Both the position numbers and the translations under genes were made by a program. Below are positions 8,389 through 16,108 of a stretch of DNA of 21,901 nucleotides, in pieces (within the stretch, counting starts at the first letter, position 1; each line of letters starts with the position of its first letter). This stretch comes from Candidatus Paenalcaligenes intestinipullorum (lineage in GTDB: Bacteria; Pseudomonadota; Gammaproteobacteria; Burkholderiales; Burkholderiaceae_B), in contig DWUQ01000113.1 of NCBI GenBank assembly GCA_019120675.1, positions 1-21,901 on the forward strand. The letters are read 5' to 3'. The notes under the pieces are model-generated. The model did no database searches and had not been told where the DNA came from. It was given only the letters and a program-made list of their open reading frames with translations.

Positions 8389-8397
8389 TGTGGATAA
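8389..8397 (-). promoter_or_regulatory. Perfect DnaA box overlapping the rpmH ribosome-binding site
   Basis: TGTGGATAA is the exact reverse complement of TTATCCACA. It ends three bases before the rpmH ATG and contains the only Shine-Dalgarno-like bases (GTGGA) available to rpmH. Together with the box at 8220 it brackets the dnaA/rpmH intergenic region in opposite orientation. Confidence 0.85.
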
Positions 8398-8400
8398 ACC

Positions 8401-8535
8401 ATGAAGCGCACTTATCAACCCTCAGTTACTCGCCGTAAACGTACACACGGTTTCCGTGTACGCATGAAAACCCGCGGTGGTCGCGCCGTCCTTAACGCAC
8501 GTCGCGGCAAAGGCCGTAAGCGCCTAGCCGTCTAA
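8401..8535 (+). CDS. rpmH: 50S ribosomal protein L34
   Basis: Small, very basic ribosomal protein of 44 residues that binds 23S rRNA in the large subunit. The translation begins MKRTYQPSVTRRKRTHGFRV and ends GKGRKRLAV, the near-invariant bacterial L34 sequence with the usual length. It is first in the plus-strand block rpmH-rnpA-yidD-yidC and divergent from dnaA. The next gene starts 41 bases after its stop; that gap holds a 10-base palindrome AGCCTAGGCT (8542-8551). Confidence 0.98.
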   Translation: MKRTYQPSVTRRKRTHGFRVRMKTRGGRAVLNARRGKGRKRLAV

Positions 8536-8576
8536 TCATCGAGCCTAGGCTGGCCTATATTTAGGGTAGACGACAC

Positions 8577-8945
8577 ATGCGTACGCCCTTTCCAGCCACC
8601 ACTCGACTGACCCGCCCCTCCGAATTTGTGTCGGCCCTAAAAGGCCGTCGCATTGCTAGAGGGGCTTTGTTCGTTGTTAATACTCCACGCACTCGCTCTA
8701 CTTCCGAAGCCGGCTCTTCTGCACGCTTAGGGCTGATTATACCCAAACGCTTTGCCTCACGGGCGGTCACGCGCAACACCATCAAGCGCGTAATCCGCGA
8801 AAGCTTCCGACACCTTCGGCACCAGCTGCCAGCTCGCGACTATGTATTTCGCTTGCACAGCAAAGCCCCCGAGGTGTCGCTCACCCAGCTCAAAAAGCAG
8901 GTGCGTCTAGAGGCCGACGAGCTGTTTAAACGAGTACAACAATGA
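8577..8945 (+). CDS. rnpA: Ribonuclease P protein component
   Basis: Protein cofactor of RNase P (122 residues) that helps the RNA subunit cut the 5' leader from pre-tRNAs. The RNR signature is clear in RAVTRNTIKRVIRESFR, preceded by the beta-strand RLGLIIPKRFA, and the C-terminus is helical and basic. The start is the ATG at 8577, preceded by TAGGGTAGACG. The stop overlaps the yidD start by four bases (ATGA), so translation of the two is coupled. The RNA subunit rnpB is not in this window. Confidence 0.97.
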   Translation: MRTPFPATTRLTRPSEFVSALKGRRIARGALFVVNTPRTRSTSEAGSSARLGLIIPKRFASRAVTRNTIKRVIRESFRHLRHQLPARDYVFRLHSKAPEVSLTQLKKQVRLEADELFKRVQQ

Positions 8946-9181
8946 TCAAACGCCTACTGATTGCTCCGATACGATTTTATCAGTTGGCAATCAGTCCTTG
9001 GTTAGGGAAAAGCTGCCGTTATACCCCCACCTGCTCCGCCTATACCATTCAGGCAATTGAGCAACATGGTGGCCTAAAAGGGCTGTGGCTAGGTATAAAA
9101 CGGATTGCCCGCTGTCACCCTTGGGGCGGCAGCGGACAGGACCCCGTGCCACCGAATCGCAAACACGACGAGCTGCATTAA
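8942..9181 (+). CDS. yidD: Membrane protein insertion efficiency factor YidD
   Basis: Short 79-residue protein of the YidD (DUF37) family, reported to help YidC insert inner-membrane proteins. The family core is complete: an amphipathic N-terminus (MIKRLLIAPIRFYQLAISP), the Cys-containing SCRYTPTCSAYTIQAIEQHG, and RIARCHPWGGSGQDPVP. Length is typical. It overlaps rnpA by four bases and lies 170 bases before yidC. That gap holds an AGCGCTCT/AGAGCGCT hairpin (9216-9240) without a T-run. Confidence 0.96.
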   Translation: MIKRLLIAPIRFYQLAISPWLGKSCRYTPTCSAYTIQAIEQHGGLKGLWLGIKRIARCHPWGGSGQDPVPPNRKHDELH

Positions 9182-9351
9182 ATCAGTCGTGGTTAGCGCT
9201 CAGCTTTGCTCGATCAGCGCTCTGTGTCTTTTAGAGCGCTACCGCACGACTCATCTACTAAGATGTTTTTGCATCCATCGCCAGTTTAGGGGCGAGGTGC
9301 GTTAAACTGCTAAGCTTTCGCTTCGCTTCAATTATGTAAAACACAGGCGCT

Positions 9352-11037
9352 ATGGATATTCGACGCACCCTTCTCTGGATGATCTTTTCCTTTTCGCTCC
9401 TGCTGTTGTGGAATAACTGGCAGCAGTACAATGGCAATCCGTCTATGTTTGCCGCTGCAGCACCAGAAAACTCCACTCAAACAGCAGAGACGCAAGCCAC
9501 GGAAACCGATCCTGCAGCTTCTCGCAATGTACCGACCGGCGTAGCCGATGCGAGCAGCCCCACGCTCCCTTCCTCCTCCAACTCGAGCCTCGTACCCGAA
9601 GCCGAAATTGTTCACGTTGAAACCAACGTCTACAAGCTAAGCTTTGATACCGTGGGCGCTCAGTTGGTCAAGGCCGAGCTACTCAAATTCGACGAACCCG
9701 GCAAGCCCGGCGAACCCATGGTGCTGTTGGACGATTCCGCCAACTCGGTCTACACCGTACAAACCGGTATCGTTGGCAATGCAGGGCAGCAATTCCCCAC
9801 CCATCTCACGCCATTCAAGCTGGTTTCCACACAAACTACGGCGACCGATCAGCCGTTGAATGTGGTGTTTGAAGCCGAGTCCGACGGGGTCAAGGTCACG
9901 AAAACCTACACCTTGCAACCAGATAGCTACGATATTCATGTGGACCACGTCATTGAAAACCTCAGTGACACGACCGTTCAACCCTCGTTGTATTTACAAA
10001 TTCAACGTGATGGCAACAACCCACCAGACTCCTCACGCCTGTATCGTACCTTTACCGGCCCCGTGGTGTATTCCGAAGGCGGCAAGTTCCAAAAAGTGTC
10101 GTTCTCGGACATTGAAAAGAATAAGAGCAACTACGTCCAACACGCCAACAACGGCTGGATTGGCATGGTGCAGCATTACTTTGCTACCGCTTGGGTTCCC
10201 CCCCAAGGTGTCGAGCGCAACAATGAAATCTTGCGCGCCGGTGAAAACCTATACCTAATTCGCAGCATTGAAAGTGTAGGCAGCATCGAGCCACAGCAGA
10301 GCGCATCGGTGGCCGCACAGCTGTGGGTCGGCCCCCAAGACCAAAAAGCCATGAGCGCCGTTGCGCCAGGCTTAGACTTGGTGGTGGATTACGGCTGGTT
10401 GACCATTTTATCTAAGCCTTTGTACGCCATCCTAGCGTGGTTGCATGGCATTTTAGGTAACTGGGGCTGGGCCATTGTGGTCTTAACCTTGCTAATCAAG
10501 ATCGTTTTCTACCCGCTATCGGCCGCCAGCTACCGCTCCATGGCCAAGATGAAGCAAGTCGCCCCCCGTATGCAAGCCTTACGCGAAAAATACGGTGACG
10601 ACAAAGCCAAGCTCAACGCGGCCATGATGGAAATGTACCGCAACGAGAAAATCAACCCCGTAGGCGGTTGCTTGCCTATGCTGGTACAGATCCCCGTCTT
10701 TATTGCGCTGTACTGGGTGCTTTTGGGTAGCGTAGAAATGCGTGGTGCGCCGTGGATTCTGTGGATCCATGACTTGGCCGCTCGTGACCCTTATATGATT
10801 TTGCCTGCGGTAATGATGGGTACCATGTTCTTGCAAATGAAGCTGAACCCCACCCCACCTGATCCGATGCAAGCACGCATGATGATGCTTATGCCGCTGA
10901 TATTTGGGGGGATGATGTTCTTCTTCCCCGCCGGGTTGGTCTTGTACTGGTGCGTCAACAATATCTTGTCGATTGCCCAACAGCAGTTAATTAATCACCG
11001 CATCAATCGCGACGCCAAAGCCAAAGCCATCGGCTAA
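9352..11037 (+). CDS. yidC: Membrane protein insertase YidC
   Basis: Inner-membrane insertase/chaperone of the YidC/Oxa1/Alb3 family, 561 residues, the Gram-negative long form. The first membrane segment is RTLLWMIFSFSLLLLW (about 4-20). A low-complexity Ala/Thr/Ser linker and a large periplasmic beta-domain (about 80-340) follow. The conserved insertase core has its segments at GNWGWAIVVLTLLIKIVFYPLS, the hydrophilic-groove arginine in SYRSMAKM, the cytoplasmic coiled hairpin KYGDDKAKLNAAMMEMYR, then PMLVQIPVFIALYWVL, YMILPAVMMGTMFLQ and FFFPAGLVLYWCVNNILS. The C-terminus is basic. It lies downstream of yidD as usual and is closed by a strong terminator, so mnmE probably has its own promoter or depends on readthrough. 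Confidence 0.98.
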   Translation: MDIRRTLLWMIFSFSLLLLWNNWQQYNGNPSMFAAAAPENSTQTAETQATETDPAASRNVPTGVADASSPTLPSSSNSSLVPEAEIVHVETNVYKLSFDTVGAQLVKAELLKFDEPGKPGEPMVLLDDSANSVYTVQTGIVGNAGQQFPTHLTPFKLVSTQTTATDQPLNVVFEAESDGVKVTKTYTLQPDSYDIHVDHVIENLSDTTVQPSLYLQIQRDGNNPPDSSRLYRTFTGPVVYSEGGKFQKVSFSDIEKNKSNYVQHANNGWIGMVQHYFATAWVPPQGVERNNEILRAGENLYLIRSIESVGSIEPQQSASVAAQLWVGPQDQKAMSAVAPGLDLVVDYGWLTILSKPLYAILAWLHGILGNWGWAIVVLTLLIKIVFYPLSAASYRSMAKMKQVAPRMQALREKYGDDKAKLNAAMMEMYRNEKINPVGGCLPMLVQIPVFIALYWVLLGSVEMRGAPWILWIHDLAARDPYMILPAVMMGTMFLQMKLNPTPPDPMQARMMMLMPLIFGGMMFFFPAGLVLYWCVNNILSIAQQQLINHRINRDAKAKAIG

Positions 11038-11066
11038 ACTAGGCGCGTGCGCGGCACACAGCACTC

Positions 11067-11098
11067 AAGGCCACCACGCATATTGTGGTGGCCTTTTT
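11067..11098 (+). terminator. Intrinsic terminator after yidC
   Basis: Perfect 11-base arms AAGGCCACCAC and GTGGTGGCCTT around GCATATT, followed by TTT. It begins 30 bases after the yidC stop and separates the rpmH-yidC block from mnmE. The A residues on the 5' side could also let it act on the minus strand. Confidence 0.92.
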
Positions 11099-11124
11099 AG
11101 TCTCTAATAGGGTGAATATTTCGT

Positions 11125-12519
11125 ATGGTGAGTTTTACTTCTGATCCCATTGTCGCCATTGCCACCGCCCCCGGTCGGGGCGGCATCGGTGTGGTGCGCG
11201 TTTCGGGCAAAGACCTCTCTCAGTTTGTGCAGGCGTTTTTCCAGCGCGACTTGCACCCTCGCCATGCGCATTATTTACCTTTCAAAGATCAGCATGGTAC
11301 GGCCATTGATGAAGGCATAGCCTTGTACTTTAAGGCTCCTCACTCGTACACCGGCGAAGACGTCCTAGAGCTACAAGGCCACGGTGGCCCAGCAGTATTG
11401 CGTCGAGTGCTCGAACGCTGCTTGGAAGTAGGGCGTGATCAAGGCCTACGCTTAGCGCAAGCGGGGGAGTTCACCCAACGCGCCTTTTTAAATGACCGCA
11501 TGGACTTAGCCCAAGCCGAAGCCGTAGCCGACCTGATTGAAGCGTCCTCTACCGCAGCCGCCAAAAGCGCCATGGCCTCATTGTCGGGAGCGTTTTCTCA
11601 GCAGGTCAACGACTTGGCCGATGCAATTATTCACCTGCGCATGCTGGTGGAAGCCACCTTGGATTTCCCCGAAGAAGAAATTGATTTTCTAGAAAAATAC
11701 CAAGCCGCCGAGCAGTTAGCAGCATTGGAAGCTCAGCTACAAACTCTATTGCGCCACGCCCGCCAAGGGCAAGTGCTGCGGGACGGCTTGCAAGTGGTCT
11801 TGGCGGGGCAACCGAATGTGGGGAAATCCAGTCTACTGAACGCCTTAGCGGGGGACGACATCGCCATAGTGACCGATATTGCCGGCACCACGCGCGACCG
11901 GGTCACCCAGCTCATTCATCTAGAGGGCGTACCCATTCATATTGTCGACACCGCAGGCTTGCGCGACACCGACGATACTGTAGAAAGTATTGGCATTGCC
12001 CGCAGCTGGGCCGAAATTGAAAAAGCCAACGTCATCCTTCACCTCCAAGACGCCACCCAAGGCCACAGCGAGCCCGATGCCGCCATCGTCGCTCGCTTGC
12101 CCGCCCACACCCCTCGGCTGACCGTGTATAACAAGGTGGATTTAATCAAGCCTGCCACAACGACAACAGAAATGGAGTCGACATCCAGCGTTTCGAGCAC
12201 GGCGCACACCACCTTGTATTTATCCGCCAAAACCGGGCAGGGCTTAGAGGAGCTGCGCCAACGCCTACTGGAACTCGCTGGCTGGAACAGCAGCTTGGAA
12301 TCCCCATGGCTGGCGCGTGAACGCCACCTACGTGCTCTCGAAGCCGCCGCCACCCACCTTGAGCTCGCTGCTGTCCACGCCGCCCAAAGCGATCAAGTTT
12401 TGGATTTATTTGCTGAAGAGCTGCGCCTTGCTCACGAGGCCTTAACCTCCATTACGGGCGTGTTCACCAGTGATGATTTGCTGGGGGAGATTTTTTCGAG
12501 TTTTTGTATTGGGAAGTAA
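11125..12519 (+). CDS. mnmE: tRNA uridine-5-carboxymethylaminomethyl(34) synthesis GTPase MnmE
   Basis: GTPase that, with MnmG, builds the cmnm5 group on wobble uridine-34 of several tRNAs. It has 464 residues. The N-terminal formyl-tetrahydrofolate-binding domain begins DPIVAIATAPGRGGIGVVRVSG and includes YTGEDVLELQGHGG. The embedded G domain has GQPNVGKS (228-235), GTTRD (254-258), DTAGLRDT (275-282) and NKVDL (336-340). The protein ends in FCIGK, carrying the catalytic Cys of the family. The RBS AGGGTGA is 8 bases before the ATG. In many proteobacteria mnmG and oriC are nearby; here the right-hand neighbour is instead a convergent MFS gene 13 bases away. Confidence 0.98.
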   Translation: MVSFTSDPIVAIATAPGRGGIGVVRVSGKDLSQFVQAFFQRDLHPRHAHYLPFKDQHGTAIDEGIALYFKAPHSYTGEDVLELQGHGGPAVLRRVLERCLEVGRDQGLRLAQAGEFTQRAFLNDRMDLAQAEAVADLIEASSTAAAKSAMASLSGAFSQQVNDLADAIIHLRMLVEATLDFPEEEIDFLEKYQAAEQLAALEAQLQTLLRHARQGQVLRDGLQVVLAGQPNVGKSSLLNALAGDDIAIVTDIAGTTRDRVTQLIHLEGVPIHIVDTAGLRDTDDTVESIGIARSWAEIEKANVILHLQDATQGHSEPDAAIVARLPAHTPRLTVYNKVDLIKPATTTTEMESTSSVSSTAHTTLYLSAKTGQGLEELRQRLLELAGWNSSLESPWLARERHLRALEAAATHLELAAVHAAQSDQVLDLFAEELRLAHEALTSITGVFTSDDLLGEIFSSFCIGK

Positions 12520-12532
12520 GCTATTTAAATGA

Positions 12533-13957
12533 CTAAGGGTGAGTTTGGGGCTGACGTTTAAATACCAACCAAGAAGCGATGATCGGGCCTAAAGCCAGTA
12601 CTCCAAATACTACGGCGGCTGACACACGCGTGCCATTGAGGTTGCTGGGGTCATCAAAGCCCGATAGATTGGCTAGCATTCCTGATAACGCCCCACCCAT
12701 AGCGAGGGAATACAGTTGTACCGTAATAATAGCGGCTGAGGCTAGGTTTTCTTGGCCTTTAGGGGCGGCATGAAAGACTTCAGTCAATAAATGTGGCCAA
12801 CACACACCAATTCCACAGCCAATAGCCATCAAGGGCACCAACAACCAATAGGCCCCACCGGGTACTAAAGTTTGTAAATCCATAGGCATCAAGATCGCCA
12901 ACAACACTAACCCCACGGCGGCCAATATCGGGCCTCCTTTTACAAAAGCTTCGGTGGTTTGGGGCGATTTGCCCGCACTTAAAAAAGAACCAATCGTCCA
13001 AGCAAAAGACAGAGAAGCCATAAAGTACCCCCCCCACAGGGGGCTTTGATGGTGGATATGCTGGAGAAAATAGGGGATATACAGCTCAATGGTCACGCCC
13101 AAGCTCAGCAGTGCTACACAGCCATACAACACCGCCAAAGGGCTAAAGCGTTTGTATGTCCCACGAGGCAAGATATTCGCTTGGGCAACCCGATCACTAC
13201 GACCCACTAAAACTGTGAGCACTATCGCCACCAGCACACCCCCTAAATTGATGGCTAGATTATTTTTATACAAGCTGGCCCATGAAATAATCACGACCGA
13301 TACCGCTAACAAGCTTAATTTGCCAAACGGTATACCGGCATCGTCTTGGGTAGAATGACGTCCTCCTTTAATTTGTGTGAGCACTAAAAACAGTAAGCCC
13401 AGCACCGCAGGAATGACGAACCAAAAGGCCAAGCGCCAATGCCCCCCTTCAGCAAACACGCCCCCAATGGTTGGTCCAATGAGCGTGGCGATCCCCCACA
13501 TGCTTGAAATCAATACCATCGCCTTGGGCCAGAGCACCGAATCAAACACAATCCGTACCGCGGAATAACTCAGTCCCAGCAAAAAGCCGCCCCCTAGGCC
13601 TTGCACCGTCCGCCCCAATAGCAGTACTTCCATGCGTGGGGCCATCGCACAGATGGCCGTACCAATCATAAAAATAATCATGGTGACCACAAAAGCGGAA
13701 CGTAGGCCGAGTGAATGGATCATTTTTGGCGACAACGCGGACCCTAAAATGGAGGCCATGACAAATAAGGTCATATTCCACGCATAAAATTCTAAGCCGC
13801 CAATATCCCTCACAATGGAAGGCAAAATGGTGGTAACCAAATACACATTAATGGCGTGAACGGCTACCCCACCGGCTAAAGCAATGGAACGCAAGCCATT
13901 ACGGCCACTTAAAAGTACCGACCACGAATCATTGGTCGTCTCTACCGCTGCGGTCAT
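12533..13957 (-). CDS. Major facilitator superfamily transporter, DHA-type exporter
   Basis: Inner-membrane protein of 474 residues, mostly hydrophobic segments, probably 12 to 14 of them. After a short polar N-terminus comes SIALAGGVAVHAINVYLVTTILPSIVRDIGG. Motif A is degenerate around SPKMIHSLGLRSAFV; motif B is LLLGRTVQGLGGG (about 112-124); and the antiporter motif C appears as GIATLIGPTIGGVF. These features fit proton-coupled drug or metabolite exporters of the DHA group. The RBS (AAGAGA) is about 5 bases before the ATG. A palindrome at 13993-14008 lies just upstream. It follows a DUF4105 gene on the same strand after 188 bases and is convergent with mnmE. The substrate cannot be told. 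Confidence 0.88.
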   Translation of the reverse strand: MTAAVETTNDSWSVLLSGRNGLRSIALAGGVAVHAINVYLVTTILPSIVRDIGGLEFYAWNMTLFVMASILGSALSPKMIHSLGLRSAFVVTMIIFMIGTAICAMAPRMEVLLLGRTVQGLGGGFLLGLSYSAVRIVFDSVLWPKAMVLISSMWGIATLIGPTIGGVFAEGGHWRLAFWFVIPAVLGLLFLVLTQIKGGRHSTQDDAGIPFGKLSLLAVSVVIISWASLYKNNLAINLGGVLVAIVLTVLVGRSDRVAQANILPRGTYKRFSPLAVLYGCVALLSLGVTIELYIPYFLQHIHHQSPLWGGYFMASLSFAWTIGSFLSAGKSPQTTEAFVKGGPILAAVGLVLLAILMPMDLQTLVPGGAYWLLVPLMAIGCGIGVCWPHLLTEVFHAAPKGQENLASAAIITVQLYSLAMGGALSGMLANLSGFDDPSNLNGTRVSAAVVFGVLALGPIIASWLVFKRQPQTHP

Positions 13958-13992
13958 AACGATCTCTTGTAATAAAAGGACATTTTTATAAA

Positions 13993-14008
13993 AAAGACTC
14001 TAGTCTTT
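13993..14008. repeat. Inverted repeat AAAGACT-CT-AGTCTTT upstream of the MFS gene
   Basis: Perfect 7-base arms separated by CT, 36 bases before the MFS start. On the minus strand the sequence runs AAAGACTAGAGTCTTT then TTT, so it could be a weak terminator for the upstream DUF4105 gene, or an operator of the exporter. The stem is A+T-rich, and no regulator gene is next to it. The remainder of 13958-14145 shows no further element I can support. Confidence 0.45.
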
Positions 14009-14145
14009 GATTGTGCATCAGAGAATGGGTCATTAACAGCCGTCTAGACTCATGAGGCTTATCAGTCCCACTGAAGCGACTGCAAAGCGGCTTTAACAAA
14101 CGAGCCGTGGCTTTTAAGACGACGTGCTTAAGGATGACGCCTTCA

Positions 14146-15126
14146 CTACGGCGAGTCAGTTTGCCGAATCCACTCACTATAGGGTGCATGAGGCGGTATC
14201 GCTTGAGCCTTGGCACTAATCGCGGCCTCGTGTTGTCGTACGGTCAAGGGGCGCTCAGGACCGGCCAACGCGCCTAACTTTTGCAGGTAACTAGGTAAGT
14301 AACCCGACAGCAGCAGCCGATAGTCTTTGGGTAAGCCCTTCACAATACGACTGGCAAGCTGGTACACAATGGTGGTGCAATTGGCAAAGAGGGTGTGATA
14401 AAAACGCGGGTGTTGAGCGGTGTCGTTGGCCAGTTCCACATAGGCAATAAATAAGGATTGAGCAGACTCAAGGGGCATATCAATAGGATAGCGGTAGACC
14501 TCTTCGCGCCGGTGATTGGTACGCAAACGAATAATATCGTTTTCATCGGCGGCGATCACACTCATTTCAAAGGACTTAAAAAAGCCGCCAATCGAAGAAA
14601 ATTTTTGCTGAACTTGGCGGCGAATTTCTACCGACCAGACCACCTGCTGCCCATCGGCAAAACCAAACGACACCAGTGTATGCGCAATCGCAGGCCCCAT
14701 CCAGTAGGATAAGAACATATCCACAGTTTGTAATTGGCTTAAGTCGTAATGGCGCGTTTCCCATTGAGGGGTCGCCTGATCACGATTGTGCCAAACAAAA
14801 TTACGCACATGCTCTAAAGTGACGTGATTACCGTTGACTTGCCCGGTGGTGGTGTACTGCACATCAGCGGCCCAGTCTTTATCCCCCGTGGGCTGGATGG
14901 TAAACCACCAACCTAGCAACGCGATATTCAGTAGACCAAAGGCCAGCAAGCGCCCGCTATGGTGCCCGGCAACCCAGCTGTACAGCAAAAAAAGGCTAAG
15001 CAGCACATAGCTGGCAATGACCAAGCCACGTACCCATACGGAGGCCTGGACTTGATAAAACAGCGCCAAGCTGCCCCATATGGTGAAACAAAGCAAAAAA
15101 AACGCTAAACCATATCGCCAACCCAT
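14146..15126 (-). CDS. DUF4105 (Lnb N-terminal-like) membrane protein
   Basis: Protein of 326 residues with three N-terminal membrane segments (about 5-24, 33-52 and 58-77), followed by a soluble domain expected in the periplasm. That domain carries the features I associate with DUF4105/Lnb-N proteins: HYDLSQLQTVDMFLSYWMGPAIAHTLVSFGF with His149, and FYHTLFANCTTIVYQL with Cys250. A His...Asn-Cys arrangement recalls papain/NlpC-like hydrolases, but catalysis is not shown for this family as far as I know. It follows psd after 20 bases on the same strand, so the two are probably co-transcribed, which hints at an envelope or lipid-related role. Family fairly sure, function unknown. Confidence 0.8.
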   Translation of the reverse strand: MGWRYGLAFFLLCFTIWGSLALFYQVQASVWVRGLVIASYVLLSLFLLYSWVAGHHSGRLLAFGLLNIALLGWWFTIQPTGDKDWAADVQYTTTGQVNGNHVTLEHVRNFVWHNRDQATPQWETRHYDLSQLQTVDMFLSYWMGPAIAHTLVSFGFADGQQVVWSVEIRRQVQQKFSSIGGFFKSFEMSVIAADENDIIRLRTNHRREEVYRYPIDMPLESAQSLFIAYVELANDTAQHPRFYHTLFANCTTIVYQLASRIVKGLPKDYRLLLSGYLPSYLQKLGALAGPERPLTVRQHEAAISAKAQAIPPHAPYSEWIRQTDSP

Positions 15127-15146
15127 GCCCGGCCTCCAACGGCTAA

Positions 15147-16001
15147 TTAAGGCAAACTCAATGCACTACCCATCGCTTCACCCATGCAAATGCCCCGCTC
15201 AGCCACCCAATCTGGGTGCCATTGATAGGTATTCTCAGGAAACAACAGCACCACCGTGGAACCAAGTAGAAATCGGCCCATTTCTTCGCCCTGTTTGAGG
15301 GCTACTGCCCCTTTAGCGTACTCCCAACGCGTAACGGCAGGACGGCGAGGGGGGTTAATCTGCCCATGCCACACGGTAGTCATACTGCCTACAATAGTGG
15401 CTCCAACCAAGACCAATACAAAGGGGCCGCGAGCCGAATCAAACACGCACACCACCCGCTCATTACGAGCAAACAGGCCCGGTACCCCACGTGCGGTGGT
15501 AGGGTTCACAGAAAACAGATCCCCTGGGACATAAATCATTTGCCGCAGCTCACCGTCGCAAGGCATATGAATACGATGGTAGTCTTTGGGGCTTAAATAC
15601 AAGGTAGCAAAAATACCGTCTTGAAATTGCGCCGCAAGCCGCGCATCGCCACCTACCAAAGTAGTGGTGCTGTACTGGTGCCCTTTGGCTTGGAAAATTT
15701 GATCCTGAGCTATCGCACCCAATTGACTGATGGCGCCATCCACAGGCGAGATTAACTCAGCATTTGCCAGAGGACGCGCATCGGGTTTCAGCGCACGAGC
15801 AAAAAACTCATTAAAGGTAGCGTAACTAGTGGGATCAGGATTCAACGCCTCGGCCATATTGACCTGATAACGCTTAATAAACCAATTGATGGCTGCTGTG
15901 GTCAGTCGCCCCCCTTGGTGAGCGGCCAGCTTGCCAAGAGTTTCAGTGAGTAAGCGTTTAGGAAAAAGATACTGAGGAAAAACCGCAAGACGGGGAGACA
16001 T
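15147..16001 (-). CDS. psd: Phosphatidylserine decarboxylase proenzyme
   Basis: Pyruvoyl enzyme that converts phosphatidylserine to phosphatidylethanolamine at the inner membrane. It has 284 residues, matching the PSD-B type I (E. coli-like) enzymes. The self-cleavage motif LGST is at 246-249, so Ser248 becomes the pyruvoyl group of the small alpha chain. The supporting residues are present: SPVDGAISQLG with Asp88, and DYHRIHMPCDG with His142 and His145. The N-terminus FPQYLFPKRLLTETLGKLA is typical. The start ATG has a weak RBS. It lies 107 bases after the diguanylate cyclase and 20 before the DUF4105 gene, all on the minus strand. The synthase pssA is not in the window. Confidence 0.97.
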   Translation of the reverse strand: MSPRLAVFPQYLFPKRLLTETLGKLAAHQGGRLTTAAINWFIKRYQVNMAEALNPDPTSYATFNEFFARALKPDARPLANAELISPVDGAISQLGAIAQDQIFQAKGHQYSTTTLVGGDARLAAQFQDGIFATLYLSPKDYHRIHMPCDGELRQMIYVPGDLFSVNPTTARGVPGLFARNERVVCVFDSARGPFVLVLVGATIVGSMTTVWHGQINPPRRPAVTRWEYAKGAVALKQGEEMGRFLLGSTVVLLFPENTYQWHPDWVAERGICMGEAMGSALSLP

Positions 16002-16108
16002 AAGTTACTTGATACCTGTAAACAGCACGGCCAAAAGTGCCATCATAGCCTAATTGAAATCTTCATCGCGCTAAACGGTTAGAGCACACGCCCTAAGCAG
16101 CTTGGGAA

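Noticed and set aside
9216..9240. Hairpin between yidD and yidC as a terminator
   Set aside because: Arms AGCGCTCT/AGAGCGCT are perfect, but the sequence after them (ACCGCACG) has no T-run, so an intrinsic terminator is not supported.
13986..14216. A 76-codon minus-strand frame in the gap after the DUF4105 gene
   Set aside because: It overlaps the 3' end of the DUF4105 gene in another frame, has no family features and no convincing RBS, and its composition looks like non-coding DNA.
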